Assembly (NCBI RefSeq): GCF_016879755.1
Contig: NZ_WOFU01000001.1
Location: forward strand, 372,001 to 436,000
Origin: Bacillus sp. B15-48
GTDB taxonomy: Bacteria > Bacillota > Bacilli > Bacillales > Cytobacillaceae
Direction of reading: 5' to 3'
DNA length: 64,000 nucleotides
Notes under the pieces: generated by a model
Told to the model about the DNA's origin: nothing
The model's input: only the letters and a program-made list of their open reading frames with translations
Database searches by the model: none
Program-made: the position numbers and the translations under genes
Part shown: positions 1 through 9,097 of the stretch, one piece after another
How the letters are laid out: each line of letters begins with the position of its first letter
How positions within the stretch are numbered: position 1 is the first letter of the stretch

Positions 1-607
1 AGCTAACAGTTGATGGAACGACTTCGCCACGAACTTCTGCTTCATGGATTTTTTTCGTTGCTTGAGTGATTCGCGGCACGATTGTGCTTTTTGGAATGAT
101 CGCGACAAAAGCCGTTGGCAATAAACTAATTGTACGGCCGTTGTTCTTATCATTAAATAAGGTCACCGTTGCTGTTTCCGCTAGCGTAATATCACTAAAC
201 ACGATTCCAACATCGGCACGTTCGGCAATCTTTTGGTTCTCTGTACCGAGTTTATGATCCCATATATGAACCTCGGCTTCTTCCCCTAACTTTTGATAAA
301 AGTCACTTAAGCCAAAGTCTTTTATGCGTGCGTCATTTGAGGCAATTACCGACTTGCCGCCAAAACCGCGAATCGTTTCAAGAAGAACGTCTTTTAACCC
401 ATTTGTATCGGTTTGTTTGAATTTCGTATGAATGACTTCACAATGCTTCGCTAGAATGTCAACTAACTCATCTTGTGATGCTCCTTTAAAAACATCATTC
501 TGGGGGCTGACAGACCAAGAAGGGCGTTCGACACCTTCTGTACGACGAGGACGCCCTAAGCTTGTCGCTACTTTATTTAAAAATGCTTCACGATTTTGAA
601 TCGCCAT
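1..607 (-). CDS. lutC: LutC, lactate utilization protein C (3' end outside window)
   Basis: Reading the minus strand from the ATG at 607 gives an open frame to the window edge with no stop; about 202 residues are visible. It begins [14 protein letters not shown] and contains LUD-fold sequence such as DVGIVFSDITLAETATVT. LutC is the LUD-domain subunit of the LutABC L-lactate oxidase complex, which feeds electrons from lactate oxidation to pyruvate into the respiratory chain. The start overlaps the lutB stop by one base (TGATG), so the two are translationally coupled. Truncation here is only the window edge. The family call is firm from sequence and context; function is inferred from the B. subtilis operon. 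Confidence 0.93.
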   Translation of the reverse strand, partial: MAIQNREAFLNKVATSLGRPRRTEGVERPSWSVSPQNDVFKGASQDELVDILAKHCEVIHTKFKQTDTNGLKDVLLETIRGFGGKSVIASNDARIKDFGLSDFYQKLGEEAEVHIWDHKLGTENQKIAERADVGIVFSDITLAETATVTLFNDKNNGRTISLLPTAFVAIIPKSTIVPRITQATKKIHEAEVRGEVVPSTVS

Positions 608-2028
608 CAAGACTCACCATCTTTCTCTCGTTGTTTAAACCATGAACGGAACGATTGCTGTGGTGCTGGGAAATCACGGATATCCGTCCATAATTTTAGA
701 GGTCCTGGACCATTTTCAATATTGCCATCCTTTGACCAAGGTCGTAAAGCTGGTCCAGCCATTTTCGCACTCATATTATAAAGTGCTGGACTAGATGACC
801 ATTTCGCAAAGCCTTTCATTAGCAATTTTTCAGCCGCAGGAGCTTTCTTTTCTTCTTCAACGATAATTTGGCGATGACGAATGAGCATTTCATGCAATGG
901 GATTTTTACTGGACATGCTTCCGTACAAGCAGCGCATAACGTAGAGGCATATGGAAGATCCTTATGATCATCATACCCTTCTAACAATGGGGTCAACACC
1001 GCACCAATTGGACCTGGGTAGATGGAGTTGTATGCGTGACCGCCGATTTGACGATAAACTGGACATACATTAATACATGCCGCACAACGAATACAATGAA
1101 GTGCCTCTTGGAATTCCGTTCCTAAAATTTTCGAACGTCCATTATCGACAATCACTAAATGATAATCATCCGGACCATCGATTTCATCTTGTAAACGTGT
1201 ACCTGTGTAGGCCGTCACATAACTTGTTAATTTTTGACCTACAGCGGCTCTCGTTAATAAACTGACAAGGACTTCCATCTCTTCCCATGTAGGCACAATT
1301 CGTTCCATTCCCATTACAGTGATTAATGTATCCGGAAGAGTCGTTGCCATTTCCGCATTTCCTTCATTTGTTACTAACGTAATTGCTCCAGATTCGGCAA
1401 TCGCAAAGTTACAGCCGGTAATCCCTACATCTGCTGCTAAGAAGTCCTTCCGCAATTGTTCACGTGCAAACGCACCTAACTCTTCAGGTGTATCAGGGCC
1501 ATCATAACCACGTTTTTTCGCAAATGTTTCGCGAATTTGTTGTCTATTTTTATGCAACGCTGGCGTAACGATATGGGATGGTGGATCTTCATCTAACTGC
1601 AATATCCATTCTCCTAGATCGGATTCAACCACCTCTGCGCCTGCCTCTTGCAGCGCTTTATTTAAACCGATTTCTTCCGTTACCATTGATTTGGCTTTAA
1701 CAACTTTTTTCGCATTTTTCTTTTGGACGACATTTTTAATATAATCTGTTGCTTCTTCTGCCGTTTCCGCGAAAAAGACATTTCCGCCTCTTTTTTCAAC
1801 TTGTTCGCTTAATTGATGTAAATAATAATCAAGATTTTCTAACGTATGATTCCGAATTTCCGCACCTAATTGCCTCCAGTCTTCCCAATTCCCAAGTTCG
1901 GCCGCTTGATAGAGACGTCCTGAACGGAAACGACCTTGTGCAGAAGATACAGCTTGGCGCATAAAGTCATTTTCAATCCCCTTTTGCACCCGTTCTTCAT
2001 ATGGAATTTCTCCGAGTTTGATACTCAT
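607..2028 (-). CDS. lutB: LutB, iron-sulfur LUD-domain subunit of L-lactate oxidase
   Basis: A 473-residue protein with an N-terminal LUD/DUF162 region and two ferredoxin-type clusters near residues 311-322 ([12 protein letters not shown]) and 364-371 (CAACTEACP), the expected 8-Cys pattern for two 4Fe-4S centres. The family is about 475 residues, so this is full length. It is the electron-transfer subunit of LutABC, cytoplasmic or at the membrane face. The ATG at 2028 has a GGAGGAG ribosome site. The lutA stop lies 15 bases upstream and lutC overlaps the end, consistent with one operon lutA-lutB-lutC. All key cysteines are present. Confidence 0.96.
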   Translation of the reverse strand: MSIKLGEIPYEERVQKGIENDFMRQAVSSAQGRFRSGRLYQAAELGNWEDWRQLGAEIRNHTLENLDYYLHQLSEQVEKRGGNVFFAETAEEATDYIKNVVQKKNAKKVVKAKSMVTEEIGLNKALQEAGAEVVESDLGEWILQLDEDPPSHIVTPALHKNRQQIRETFAKKRGYDGPDTPEELGAFAREQLRKDFLAADVGITGCNFAIAESGAITLVTNEGNAEMATTLPDTLITVMGMERIVPTWEEMEVLVSLLTRAAVGQKLTSYVTAYTGTRLQDEIDGPDDYHLVIVDNGRSKILGTEFQEALHCIRCAACINVCPVYRQIGGHAYNSIYPGPIGAVLTPLLEGYDDHKDLPYASTLCAACTEACPVKIPLHEMLIRHRQIIVEEEKKAPAAEKLLMKGFAKWSSSPALYNMSAKMAGPALRPWSKDGNIENGPGPLKLWTDIRDFPAPQQSFRSWFKQREKDGES

Positions 2029-2043
2029 CTGTTCTCCTCCATT

Positions 2044-2760
2044 CTAGTTCGTATTTAAAATTTCTGTTATGTGGACAACTTTTACATTTTTTCCTTCTTT
2101 GCGCATTCTCCCCGCAATATTCATTAAACATCCCATATCGGCGCCAACTAAATATTCTGCTCCTGTTTCAGACACATGCTTTGATTTTTCCTTTACCATT
2201 TCTCCAGAGATTACGGAGTTTTTCACGGAAAACGTTCCGCCAAATCCACAGCAATCCTCGGCTACCGGCAAATCAACAAGTTCGACTTCTTTAACATTTT
2301 CAAGCAAAATCATCGGTTGGTCTTTTACGCCTAATATTCTTGTCATATGACAGGATGGATGGTATGTTACTTTTCCTTTAAATGTGGAACCGACGTCGGT
2401 TACTCCGAGGACATCGACAAGAAACTGGGTAATTTCATATGATTTTGCTGCAAAATCCTTTGCTGGTTGTTCCCACTCTGGGTCACCAGCAAAAATTTTC
2501 GGATACTCCTTCAGCATTCCAACACAGGAACCTGATGGGCCAACGACATATTCAGAATTCCTGAAGGCACGAATCATTTGCTTCATCGATTCTTTCGCTT
2601 CTTTTAAATAACCGCTATTATAGGCAGGTTGTCCGCAACATGTTTGTTCCATCGGATAATCCACTTCACAACCAAACCGCTCCAATAATTCTAATGTATC
2701 TTTGGCGACATTCGCGAAGATAAGGTCGCTCAAACAAGTACTAAATAATGAGACTTTCAT
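2044..2760 (-). CDS. lutA: LutA, cysteine-rich (CCG) subunit of L-lactate oxidase
   Basis: A 238-residue protein with two cysteine-rich CCG domains, visible as TCCGQPAYNSG near residue 41 and EDCCGFGGTF near residue 170, plus HPSCH near 134. This matches LutA/YkgE and the CCG subunits of heterodisulfide-reductase and glycolate-oxidase families, which bind an iron-sulfur cluster and take part in electron transfer. It is the first lut structural gene and is preceded by a GAGGTGA ribosome site. A 153-nt gap separates it from the GntR regulator upstream; I saw no clear operator in that gap. Confidence 0.95.
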   Translation of the reverse strand: MKVSLFSTCLSDLIFANVAKDTLELLERFGCEVDYPMEQTCCGQPAYNSGYLKEAKESMKQMIRAFRNSEYVVGPSGSCVGMLKEYPKIFAGDPEWEQPAKDFAAKSYEITQFLVDVLGVTDVGSTFKGKVTYHPSCHMTRILGVKDQPMILLENVKEVELVDLPVAEDCCGFGGTFSVKNSVISGEMVKEKSKHVSETGAEYLVGADMGCLMNIAGRMRKEGKNVKVVHITEILNTN

Positions 2761-2913
2761 TTATGTTCACCTCTTGAGAGTATAAAAAATCTTTTGCCCT
2801 TATTATGTCACATTAACTATAATCAGTGGAGATTGCACCTCACTGAAGGTCTGCTGCACGTATAAAAATTCCCCTAATAAACTTTATAGCATTTTGAAAT
2901 GGGTACAATATTC

Positions 2914-3621
2914 TTATTCGATGTATTTAAACAGACGTTTTTGTACGTTTTCTAAATGGTCAAACATGGCTTGTCTTGCTTCATCCTCGTTACGATTTTT
3001 AATTGCATGGAAGATTCGCTGATGTTCTTTTAATAGAATATCCGGTTGATTATCGGAATATAATAAAACTCTGCGTGTTTCTTGAATCGTCTCCGTAATG
3101 AGCGCGGACACACTGCTCATAAGATTGATCAGGAGTTTATTATGTGTCGCATTGGCAATTGCAATATGAAAATCAATATCTGCACTTGTCGCAAGATCTT
3201 CATTGCCACTAGCGTTCTCCATCACAATAAGTGCTTTTTCAATTGGAATTAAATCGCCGTTTTGATAGACTCGCGCTGCATGAGCAGCCGTACCAATTTC
3301 TAGAATCTTGCGTACTTCATAAAGTTCCTTCACATCTTCTAGCTTCATCAAGAACGCGCTCGTTACGGGCAATTGAAACTTAGAAGGGTCGAATGTATTC
3401 ACAAACGTCCCTTCTCCCTGTCGCATTTCGATAAGGCCCAACGTTCTTAGCCCGCTTAAAGCTTCGCGTATCGTCGAGCTGCCGACCGCAAAGCTTTTCG
3501 CTAGCTTTCCGACTGAATCTAGTTTATCTCCAGGTTTTAAATCGCCATTTTTTATTAATTCAATAATTGAATCGGCCACTTCTTCATAGATTTTTCTTGC
3601 CCGAATTCGTTTATATTCCAT
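2914..3621 (-). CDS. lutR: GntR family, FadR-subfamily regulator (LutR-like)
   Basis: A 235-residue protein with an N-terminal winged helix (about residues 10-75; KPGDKLDSVGKLAKSF, SSTIREALSGLRTLGLI) and a helical FCD ligand domain (about 90-220) with metal-ligand-type residues in DIDFHIAIANATHN. It lies between the lactate permease and lutABC on the same strand, so it most likely represses them and is released by lactate, as LutR does in B. subtilis. The ATG at 3621 is preceded by AGGTGGAG. The likely operator is the palindrome at 5377-5389. The regulator's effector is inference. Confidence 0.85.
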   Translation of the reverse strand: MEYKRIRARKIYEEVADSIIELIKNGDLKPGDKLDSVGKLAKSFAVGSSTIREALSGLRTLGLIEMRQGEGTFVNTFDPSKFQLPVTSAFLMKLEDVKELYEVRKILEIGTAAHAARVYQNGDLIPIEKALIVMENASGNEDLATSADIDFHIAIANATHNKLLINLMSSVSALITETIQETRRVLLYSDNQPDILLKEHQRIFHAIKNRNEDEARQAMFDHLENVQKRLFKYIE

Positions 3622-3702
3622 CCCTACATCTCCACCTTTTGACCTTTATTATACTAGATCGCGTATATTGAAGATGATGTTCCTATTTGGAATATTTTAT
3701 CC

Positions 3703-5283
3703 TTATAGAAAACTTAAATAGATGAACCCAGAAATCCCGACGAGCAATCCATAGATAATTGCTGGCCCTAATGTTTTACGAATAATTTCTCCTTCTTTTC
3801 CAGCTAGTCCTACGACGGCACCAGCAGCCACAACGTTATGAACACAAATCATATTTCCCGCACCTGCTCCGATTAATTGAGCAGCAAGAACAACATTTGT
3901 TTCTAGTCCAACCTGATTCGCAACACTGTATTGAATTGGCGAGAAGGTTAATGTTGATACGGTCGCGCTTCCAGTAATAAATGCCCCTAGTTCCCCTAGG
4001 AACGGCGCAACGAAAATCCACACAGAGCCTAATGACGCTGCTAAAGATATAGCAATATGTTGAGGCATACTGACAAGATCATTCAAATTCATTCCTGAGT
4101 TAACAAACACTTGTACCATAGACAAAGTCGCAATCAATGAAATTGAAGTTGTTTTCATCGTTGTAAGTGTTGACTTTGAAGCCTCAACAAATGTTTTGTA
4201 CGATTTTTTTTGCATGATAAACGCAAAGATTGCAGCAATCGTGAGAATACTTCCTGGTGAGTATAAGAGCTCCCATCCAGAAGTGATTCCTTCAACTCCT
4301 AAAATATTGCGCCATGAGAGATCAATCGCTGTTTGTGTAAATGTTTTCAACCATGGGACAATACGTGTAAGTAATAATAGGGCAACAACCACTAAGTATG
4401 GTGACCAAGCAGTAATTAGACCCATACTTGATTTTTCTGTTGATGGTTGGAAACCTTCACTTAATGCCTCTTTCCACTCTGTTTTCGGAATCAACCAGCC
4501 CTTTTTCGCAGTGACCGTTGCAACAATGATTCCTGTAAGCGAAGCAAGAATAGAAACAAACTCATGTCCGAAAAGGTTTGCATAAATAAATGCACTACCT
4601 GTATAAACGATTCCAATTAACAGCGCCCAAGGCAACATCGGCCATGCATCTTTAATGCCTTTTCCGAAGAAGATTGTTAAAACCCCAATTAGAATAAATG
4701 GAACAAATGTCCCGGCTAAAAGGTCAATCGTGGTAACTGTTACCGCGATTTCGTGAAAAAATGCTGTATCTGCTCCAGGTATATTGCTTAGTCCCACCGC
4801 AACTGGTGTTCCGACAGCACCGAAAGCAACTGATGTACTATCAGCAATTAACGCAATTGTTGCTGCCGCTAACGGTCTAAACCCTAAAGCAATCATTAAC
4901 GGAGCAGTTACCATCGCTGGCGTACCAAATCCTGCTGCACCTTCAATTAATGATCCAAAAAGGAAAGCTACGATAATTGTCTGTACGCGCATATCCCCGG
5001 AAATCCCTTGGAAGCCTTGATTAATCCTGTCTACCGCACCTGTTTTTCGCAGTGTGTTTAACAACACTAGTGCACCAAACAAAATCCACAAAATTGTCAA
5101 CGTCTTATGGCCACCCTGCAGGATGGAAGAAATAACCACTTTCCCTTCCATTCCCCAAGTCGTAAGCGCTAACAAAATGACGATAATTGAACTTAAAGTC
5201 ATCCCTTTTGCAGCAGGCATTCTTAAAATAACGAGAAAAAGAAATGGTGCTATAATCGCACTTAAAGCAATTAGTAAATACAT
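3703..5283 (-). CDS. lutP: L-lactate permease (LctP/LutP family)
   Basis: A 526-residue, very hydrophobic protein with a dozen or so predicted membrane helices and the LctP-family signatures [20 protein letters not shown] near residue 110 and [16 protein letters not shown] near residue 470. It is a proton-coupled L-lactate (or glycolate) importer of the cytoplasmic membrane. It is the first gene of the minus-strand unit permease-GntR-lutABC, 81 nt ahead of the regulator. Divergent glcD starts 456 nt away, so the permease could serve glycolate as well as lactate. The palindromic site at 5377-5389 lies in its leader. Family is certain; substrate is inferred from neighbours. Confidence 0.93.
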   Translation of the reverse strand: MYLLIALSAIIAPFLFLVILRMPAAKGMTLSSIIVILLALTTWGMEGKVVISSILQGGHKTLTILWILFGALVLLNTLRKTGAVDRINQGFQGISGDMRVQTIIVAFLFGSLIEGAAGFGTPAMVTAPLMIALGFRPLAAATIALIADSTSVAFGAVGTPVAVGLSNIPGADTAFFHEIAVTVTTIDLLAGTFVPFILIGVLTIFFGKGIKDAWPMLPWALLIGIVYTGSAFIYANLFGHEFVSILASLTGIIVATVTAKKGWLIPKTEWKEALSEGFQPSTEKSSMGLITAWSPYLVVVALLLLTRIVPWLKTFTQTAIDLSWRNILGVEGITSGWELLYSPGSILTIAAIFAFIMQKKSYKTFVEASKSTLTTMKTTSISLIATLSMVQVFVNSGMNLNDLVSMPQHIAISLAASLGSVWIFVAPFLGELGAFITGSATVSTLTFSPIQYSVANQVGLETNVVLAAQLIGAGAGNMICVHNVVAAGAVVGLAGKEGEIIRKTLGPAIIYGLLVGISGFIYLSFL

Positions 5284-5739
5284 GCTAACCCTACCCTTCT
5301 AATTTACCTTTCTACTACATTACTTAAACAAAATACCACTATTAAAAACATAAAAATAAGGTTATCTGATAGTTAGGTCATCAGATGACTGTATTTTTAA
5401 TATGACATATTTTAATCAGTTGTTCAACGCTTAAATCAATAAAATGTCCATAATTAATATTCCCAAAATTTAAACATATTTCGACATCACCTCCTATGAT
5501 TCTCGGAAATTCTTTCTCCAAAAGGCGAATGAATTCACTCAAAATGCTCGATTTCCTCTCTAAAACGGTTAAATTTCATATACTCTTCACAACTGTGAAA
5601 TAAACTTCCTAATCAAGACAATTGTATGTAAATACAAAATACAAATGTTTTTTTACGTAATTTTAGTATAAAAATCCATAGAACTTTTTATAACATTTTA
5701 ATTATACTTAAGTTACTTTGACGTTGGGAGAGATGTTAA
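5284..5739. other. Divergent promoter region lutP / glcD
   Basis: A 456-nt AT-rich region between divergent lutP and glcD with no credible gene. It holds the palindrome described separately at 5377-5389, a related half at about 5361-5371 (GTTATCTGATA), and the glcD ribosome site GGGAGAGATG just ahead of 5740. It should contain promoters for both units, but I cannot assign -35/-10 boxes with confidence in such AT-rich sequence. Confidence 0.6.
5377..5389. promoter_or_regulatory. Perfect 13-bp palindrome, probable GntR/LutR operator
   Basis: GTCATC-A-GATGAC is a perfect inverted repeat 94 bp upstream of the lutP start. Its size and form suit a dimeric FadR-type GntR repressor, and the only such protein nearby is the LutR-like regulator at 2914-3621. 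A weaker related sequence lies just upstream (about 5361-5371). The palindrome is seen directly; the assignment to LutR is inference. Confidence 0.55.
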
Positions 5740-7152
5740 ATGATAGCGAACGAAGTGAAACAGAAATTCATCGAAATTGTCGGCCAAGAAAACTACGAAG
5801 ATTCAAAGGCAACTAGATTAAGTTACTCCTATGATGCAACGCCCAATTTTCAATCGATGCCAGATGCGATCATCAGTCCTCGCAATACGAAAGAAGTTTC
5901 CGAGATTGTAAAAATTTGTAATCAATATGAAGTTCCCATCGTACCAAGGGGTTCTGCATCAAATCTTTGTGGTGGAACATGTCCTCTTGAAGGCGGACTT
6001 GTCATGCTATTCAAACATATGAACAAACTTCTCGAAATAGATGAAGAAAACTTAACCGTTACTGTAGAACCTGGTGTAATCACACTTGATATGATTCATG
6101 CGGTCGAAGCGAAGGGTTTGTTTTATCCTCCGGATCCATCATCAATGAAAATCTCTACAATTGGCGGAAATATTAATGAAAACTCAGGCGGACTCCGTGG
6201 CTTAAAATATGGGGTCACACGCGATTATGTCATTGCCCTTGAAGTCGTTCTTGCTAATGGAGACGTTATTCGTACAGGCGGAAAGCTGGCAAAAGATGTA
6301 GCCGGATACGATTTAACCCGTTTATATGTCGGTTCTGAAGGAACGCTCGGTATTATTACTGAAGCAACTTTTAAATTAGTTCCGATGCCTGAAACGAAGA
6401 AAGTTATGTTGGCCCTTTATCACGATTTAGAAGCTGCTGCGAAAACGGTTTCAACAATCATTGCTAATCGGATCATCCCAGCAACGATGGAATTCCTCGA
6501 CCAACAAACGCTAAAAGTGGTTGAAGACTTCGCCCAAATCGGGCTGCCAACAAATGTAGCTGCTGTACTTTTAATCGAACAAGACGGCTCACCTGAAACC
6601 GTTGAAAAAGATTTAAAGAAAATTGCCGAAATTTGTAAAGCTGAAAATGCGGTCTCCGTTGAGATTGCCAAATCAGATGAACATGCTGAAGCACTCACAA
6701 CCGCGAGACGCTCTGCCTTATCAGCACTAGCAAGGTTAAAACCAACAACGATTTTAGAAGATGCGACCGTTCCTCGTTCGGAAATTGCCACAATGGTTAA
6801 TGGCATCAACCGCATTGCAAAAAAATACAACGTCGATATTTGTACATTTGGCCATGCTGGAGATGGCAACCTCCATCCTACATGTCCGACAGATGCACGT
6901 GACCATGATGAAATGGAACGGGTGGAAGAAGCGTTCGCAGAAATCTTTGCTCTAGCGATTGAGCTTGGCGGGACGATTACCGGCGAACATGGTGTAGGTG
7001 TAATGAAGGCACCCTATTTAGAATGGAAGTTTGGCAAAGAAGGGATTGCGGCGATGAAGGCAATCAAAACAAGCTTAGATCCTAAAAATATTATGAACCC
7101 TGGCAAAATATTCGCGAAGGAGAGCCGAAAAAGGTTGGTGGTATCAAAATGA
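5740..7152 (+). CDS. glcD: Glycolate oxidase FAD subunit GlcD
   Basis: A 470-residue FAD-linked oxidase of the vanillyl-alcohol-oxidase fold: N-terminal PCMH FAD domain (about 35-215; VPRGSASNLCGG, NSGGLRGLKYG, YDLTRLYVGSEGTLG) and C-terminal FAD-oxidase domain with HAGDGNLHP near residue 376 and TGEHGVG near 419. It oxidises glycolate to glyoxylate (possibly D-lactate) and passes electrons to the Fe-S subunit. Length equals B. subtilis YsfC. A GGGAGAG site precedes the ATG. The stop overlaps the glcF start (ATGA), so they are coupled. No separate glcE is present, as in B. subtilis. Confidence 0.93.
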   Translation: MIANEVKQKFIEIVGQENYEDSKATRLSYSYDATPNFQSMPDAIISPRNTKEVSEIVKICNQYEVPIVPRGSASNLCGGTCPLEGGLVMLFKHMNKLLEIDEENLTVTVEPGVITLDMIHAVEAKGLFYPPDPSSMKISTIGGNINENSGGLRGLKYGVTRDYVIALEVVLANGDVIRTGGKLAKDVAGYDLTRLYVGSEGTLGIITEATFKLVPMPETKKVMLALYHDLEAAAKTVSTIIANRIIPATMEFLDQQTLKVVEDFAQIGLPTNVAAVLLIEQDGSPETVEKDLKKIAEICKAENAVSVEIAKSDEHAEALTTARRSALSALARLKPTTILEDATVPRSEIATMVNGINRIAKKYNVDICTFGHAGDGNLHPTCPTDARDHDEMERVEEAFAEIFALAIELGGTITGEHGVGVMKAPYLEWKFGKEGIAAMKAIKTSLDPKNIMNPGKIFAKESRKRLVVSK

Positions 7153-8480
7153 CAACAGTGAAGGAACAACAAGTCATTCAAACTGAGTTTAAAGACCGGA
7201 TGAACGAGGATGAACTGCTCAATTGTATGCGCTGCGGTTTCTGTTTGCCTGCATGCCCGACCTATATTGAATCAGGTTATAAAGAAACCCATTCCCCACG
7301 GGGGCGAATTGCCTTAATGAAAGCGGTCGTTGACGGTATCATTGAACCAGATGAAGAGGTCGAGCGTTCGTTAGATCTTTGCCTTGGCTGCCGGGCGTGT
7401 GAACCTGTTTGTCCTTCAGGAGTAAAATACGGATTTCTGCTCGAAGAAGCACGCGATATCATTCAACAAAATAAAAAACATTCTGCACCCGTTCGACTCG
7501 TGCGCAAGGTCATTTTCGATGAATTATTCCCACATCCAAACCGAATGAGAACGGCGATGGGACTGCTTAGCTTTTACCAACGGTCAGGTCTACAAACTGT
7601 TGCCCGAAAAACAGGTGTGATGAAGCTGTTCCCTGATAGTTTATCGACAATGGAACGAGTATTGCCAAAGGTTCCAACGATGAAGCAAATGAAAAATCGT
7701 CCGGAGCATCTTGCACCAATTGGGAAACAAACGAAAAAAGTCGCTTTCTTTAAAGGTTGCTTAATGGATACCATGTTCTTAGAAACGAATGACGCAACGA
7801 TGAAATTACTTCAACATGCAGGTTGTGAAATCGTCACACCGCAAGAACAAGCTTGTTGTGGCGCTTTACACGGTCATAGCGGGGAAAAATCGTCCGCAAA
7901 AGAACTCGCTAAGCGAAATATTCAAGCCTTTGAAGATTTTGAAGTCGATTATATTATTACAAATGCCGGTGGCTGTGGCGCATTTCTCGTCGACTATGAT
8001 CATCTACTCAAGGATGATCCTGAATGGAAAGACCGTGCTAAAGCCTTCACTGATAAAATTAAAGATATCTCACAAATTCTTTATGAGCTCGATTTTCATA
8101 AAAAAGTCGACCTGAAACTGCCTCACCAAATCATCACTTATCAGGACTCGTGTCATTTACGCAATGTGATGAAAACGGCTTCGGCTCCACGGGCTTTGCT
8201 TCAAGCCATCAACGGAAGTGAGTATCGTGAAATGAAAGATGCCGATCGTTGTTGCGGCTCAGCAGGCGTCTATAATATTGTTGAATCAGAAATGTCGATG
8301 CAAATTTTAGATTATAAAATGGAGCAAACGAAGGCGACCCATGCGACGACGATTGTCACCGCAAACCCTGGATGCTTGCTGCAAATGAAACTTGGAATTG
8401 AACGCGAAGGGTTAGCAGACAAAATGAGAGCTGTTCATATAGTTGATTTATTACTCGAAGCCGCGGAACAAAAGAAATAG
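7149..8480 (+). CDS. glcF: Glycolate oxidase iron-sulfur subunit GlcF
   Basis: A 443-residue protein with two ferredoxin clusters near residues 26-37 (CMRCGFCLPACP) and 77-88 (CLGCRACEPVCP), followed by two CCG domains (ACCGALHGHSG near 236, RCCGSAGVYN near 372). This is the GlcF/YsfD architecture at full length. It carries electrons from the GlcD flavin to the membrane quinone pool. It overlaps glcD by four bases, and a strong hairpin at 8492-8523 follows its stop. Confidence 0.93.
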   Translation: MTTVKEQQVIQTEFKDRMNEDELLNCMRCGFCLPACPTYIESGYKETHSPRGRIALMKAVVDGIIEPDEEVERSLDLCLGCRACEPVCPSGVKYGFLLEEARDIIQQNKKHSAPVRLVRKVIFDELFPHPNRMRTAMGLLSFYQRSGLQTVARKTGVMKLFPDSLSTMERVLPKVPTMKQMKNRPEHLAPIGKQTKKVAFFKGCLMDTMFLETNDATMKLLQHAGCEIVTPQEQACCGALHGHSGEKSSAKELAKRNIQAFEDFEVDYIITNAGGCGAFLVDYDHLLKDDPEWKDRAKAFTDKIKDISQILYELDFHKKVDLKLPHQIITYQDSCHLRNVMKTASAPRALLQAINGSEYREMKDADRCCGSAGVYNIVESEMSMQILDYKMEQTKATHATTIVTANPGCLLQMKLGIEREGLADKMRAVHIVDLLLEAAEQKK

Positions 8481-8491
8481 TCAGTAATTAG

Positions 8492-8523
8492 AAGAACCGG
8501 GCAAATTGTGCTGCCCGGTTCTT
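8492..8523 (+). terminator. Hairpin terminator after glcF
   Basis: AAGAACCGGGCA pairs with TGCCCGGTTCTT around an 8-nt loop, 11 nt after the glcF stop. The following T-run is poor. Related CCGGGCAA hairpins, intact or decayed, stand at the same place before arrays B, C and E. Confidence 0.7.
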
Positions 8524-8563
8524 CATCGTTCTATAATTAAATAACTCGGTTAGTTATAAATGA

Positions 8564-8955
8564 TGTGATGGACAGTACTTGGATTAACCAGGTGAATTGT
8601 TCATAAATAAGCGAAGATTTATTGCTCGTACTTGGATTAACCGTAATGATAAGGCTAGTTTATTGCTAGTACTTGGATTAAACCGATTTTGGGCCGTTTT
8701 TTATTGCTAGTACAGGGATTATATCGGCCTTCTGCCGTCATTTTATTGCTAGTACTCGGATTAAACCCTCATTTTACAGCCTTTTATTACGAGTACTAGC
8801 AATATAGCAACGAAATTTGGTGTTTTTAATCCGAGTACTTGGATTAAAAAACGCGTTACCAGCATTATCGCTCAAAAAACACAAGGATTTTTTCAAGCCA
8901 ATTGTTCATAAATGACCTTACGGGGAAAAACATTATTTTTACCCGTACTCGAATT
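8564..8955 (+). repeat. AGTACT palindrome array, copy A
   Basis: Part of the 617-nt gene-free stretch between glcF and the CdaR gene. The core GTAC of successive sites falls at 8575, 8628, 8669, 8710, 8752, 8793 and 8835, spacings 53, 41, 41, 42, 41, 42; a weaker site is at 8945. The best site (8824-8845 region) is nearly a perfect palindrome of TTAATCC + GAGTACTT + GGATTAA. Other units have one half altered to TTATTGCTAG. The sequences between sites are themselves conserved among copies A, B, C and E, which excludes CRISPR spacers. The array ends in a tail CGCGTTACCAGCATTATC (8852-8869). No open frame of interest. Function unknown. Confidence 0.9.
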
Positions 8956-8997
8956 AAAATAGCGAAAAATAAACTTAGTGCTTCGATTAAACTTTGT

Positions 8998-9036
8998 TTT
9001 AAAGAAAAACTCGCTGCTTGGCGAGTTTTCTTTAAA
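8998..9036 (+). terminator. AT-rich hairpin upstream of the CdaR-type gene
   Basis: AAAGAAAAACTCGC pairs with GCGAGTTTTCTTT around TGCTTG, with one bulged A. It lies just upstream of the next gene's promoter region and may stop any read-through from glcDF and the array. The U-tract is short, so terminator activity is inferred only. Confidence 0.45.
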
Positions 9037-9097
9037 AAGTTCAGGAAAAATCGGTATACTTAATATATATAGAAGAAAAAAATGAGGGACCGACTTT

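Noticed and set aside
8564-8870. Regularly spaced repeats as a CRISPR array
   Set aside because: The sequences between repeats are conserved between distant loci and the repeats are variable palindromes; no cas genes are near.
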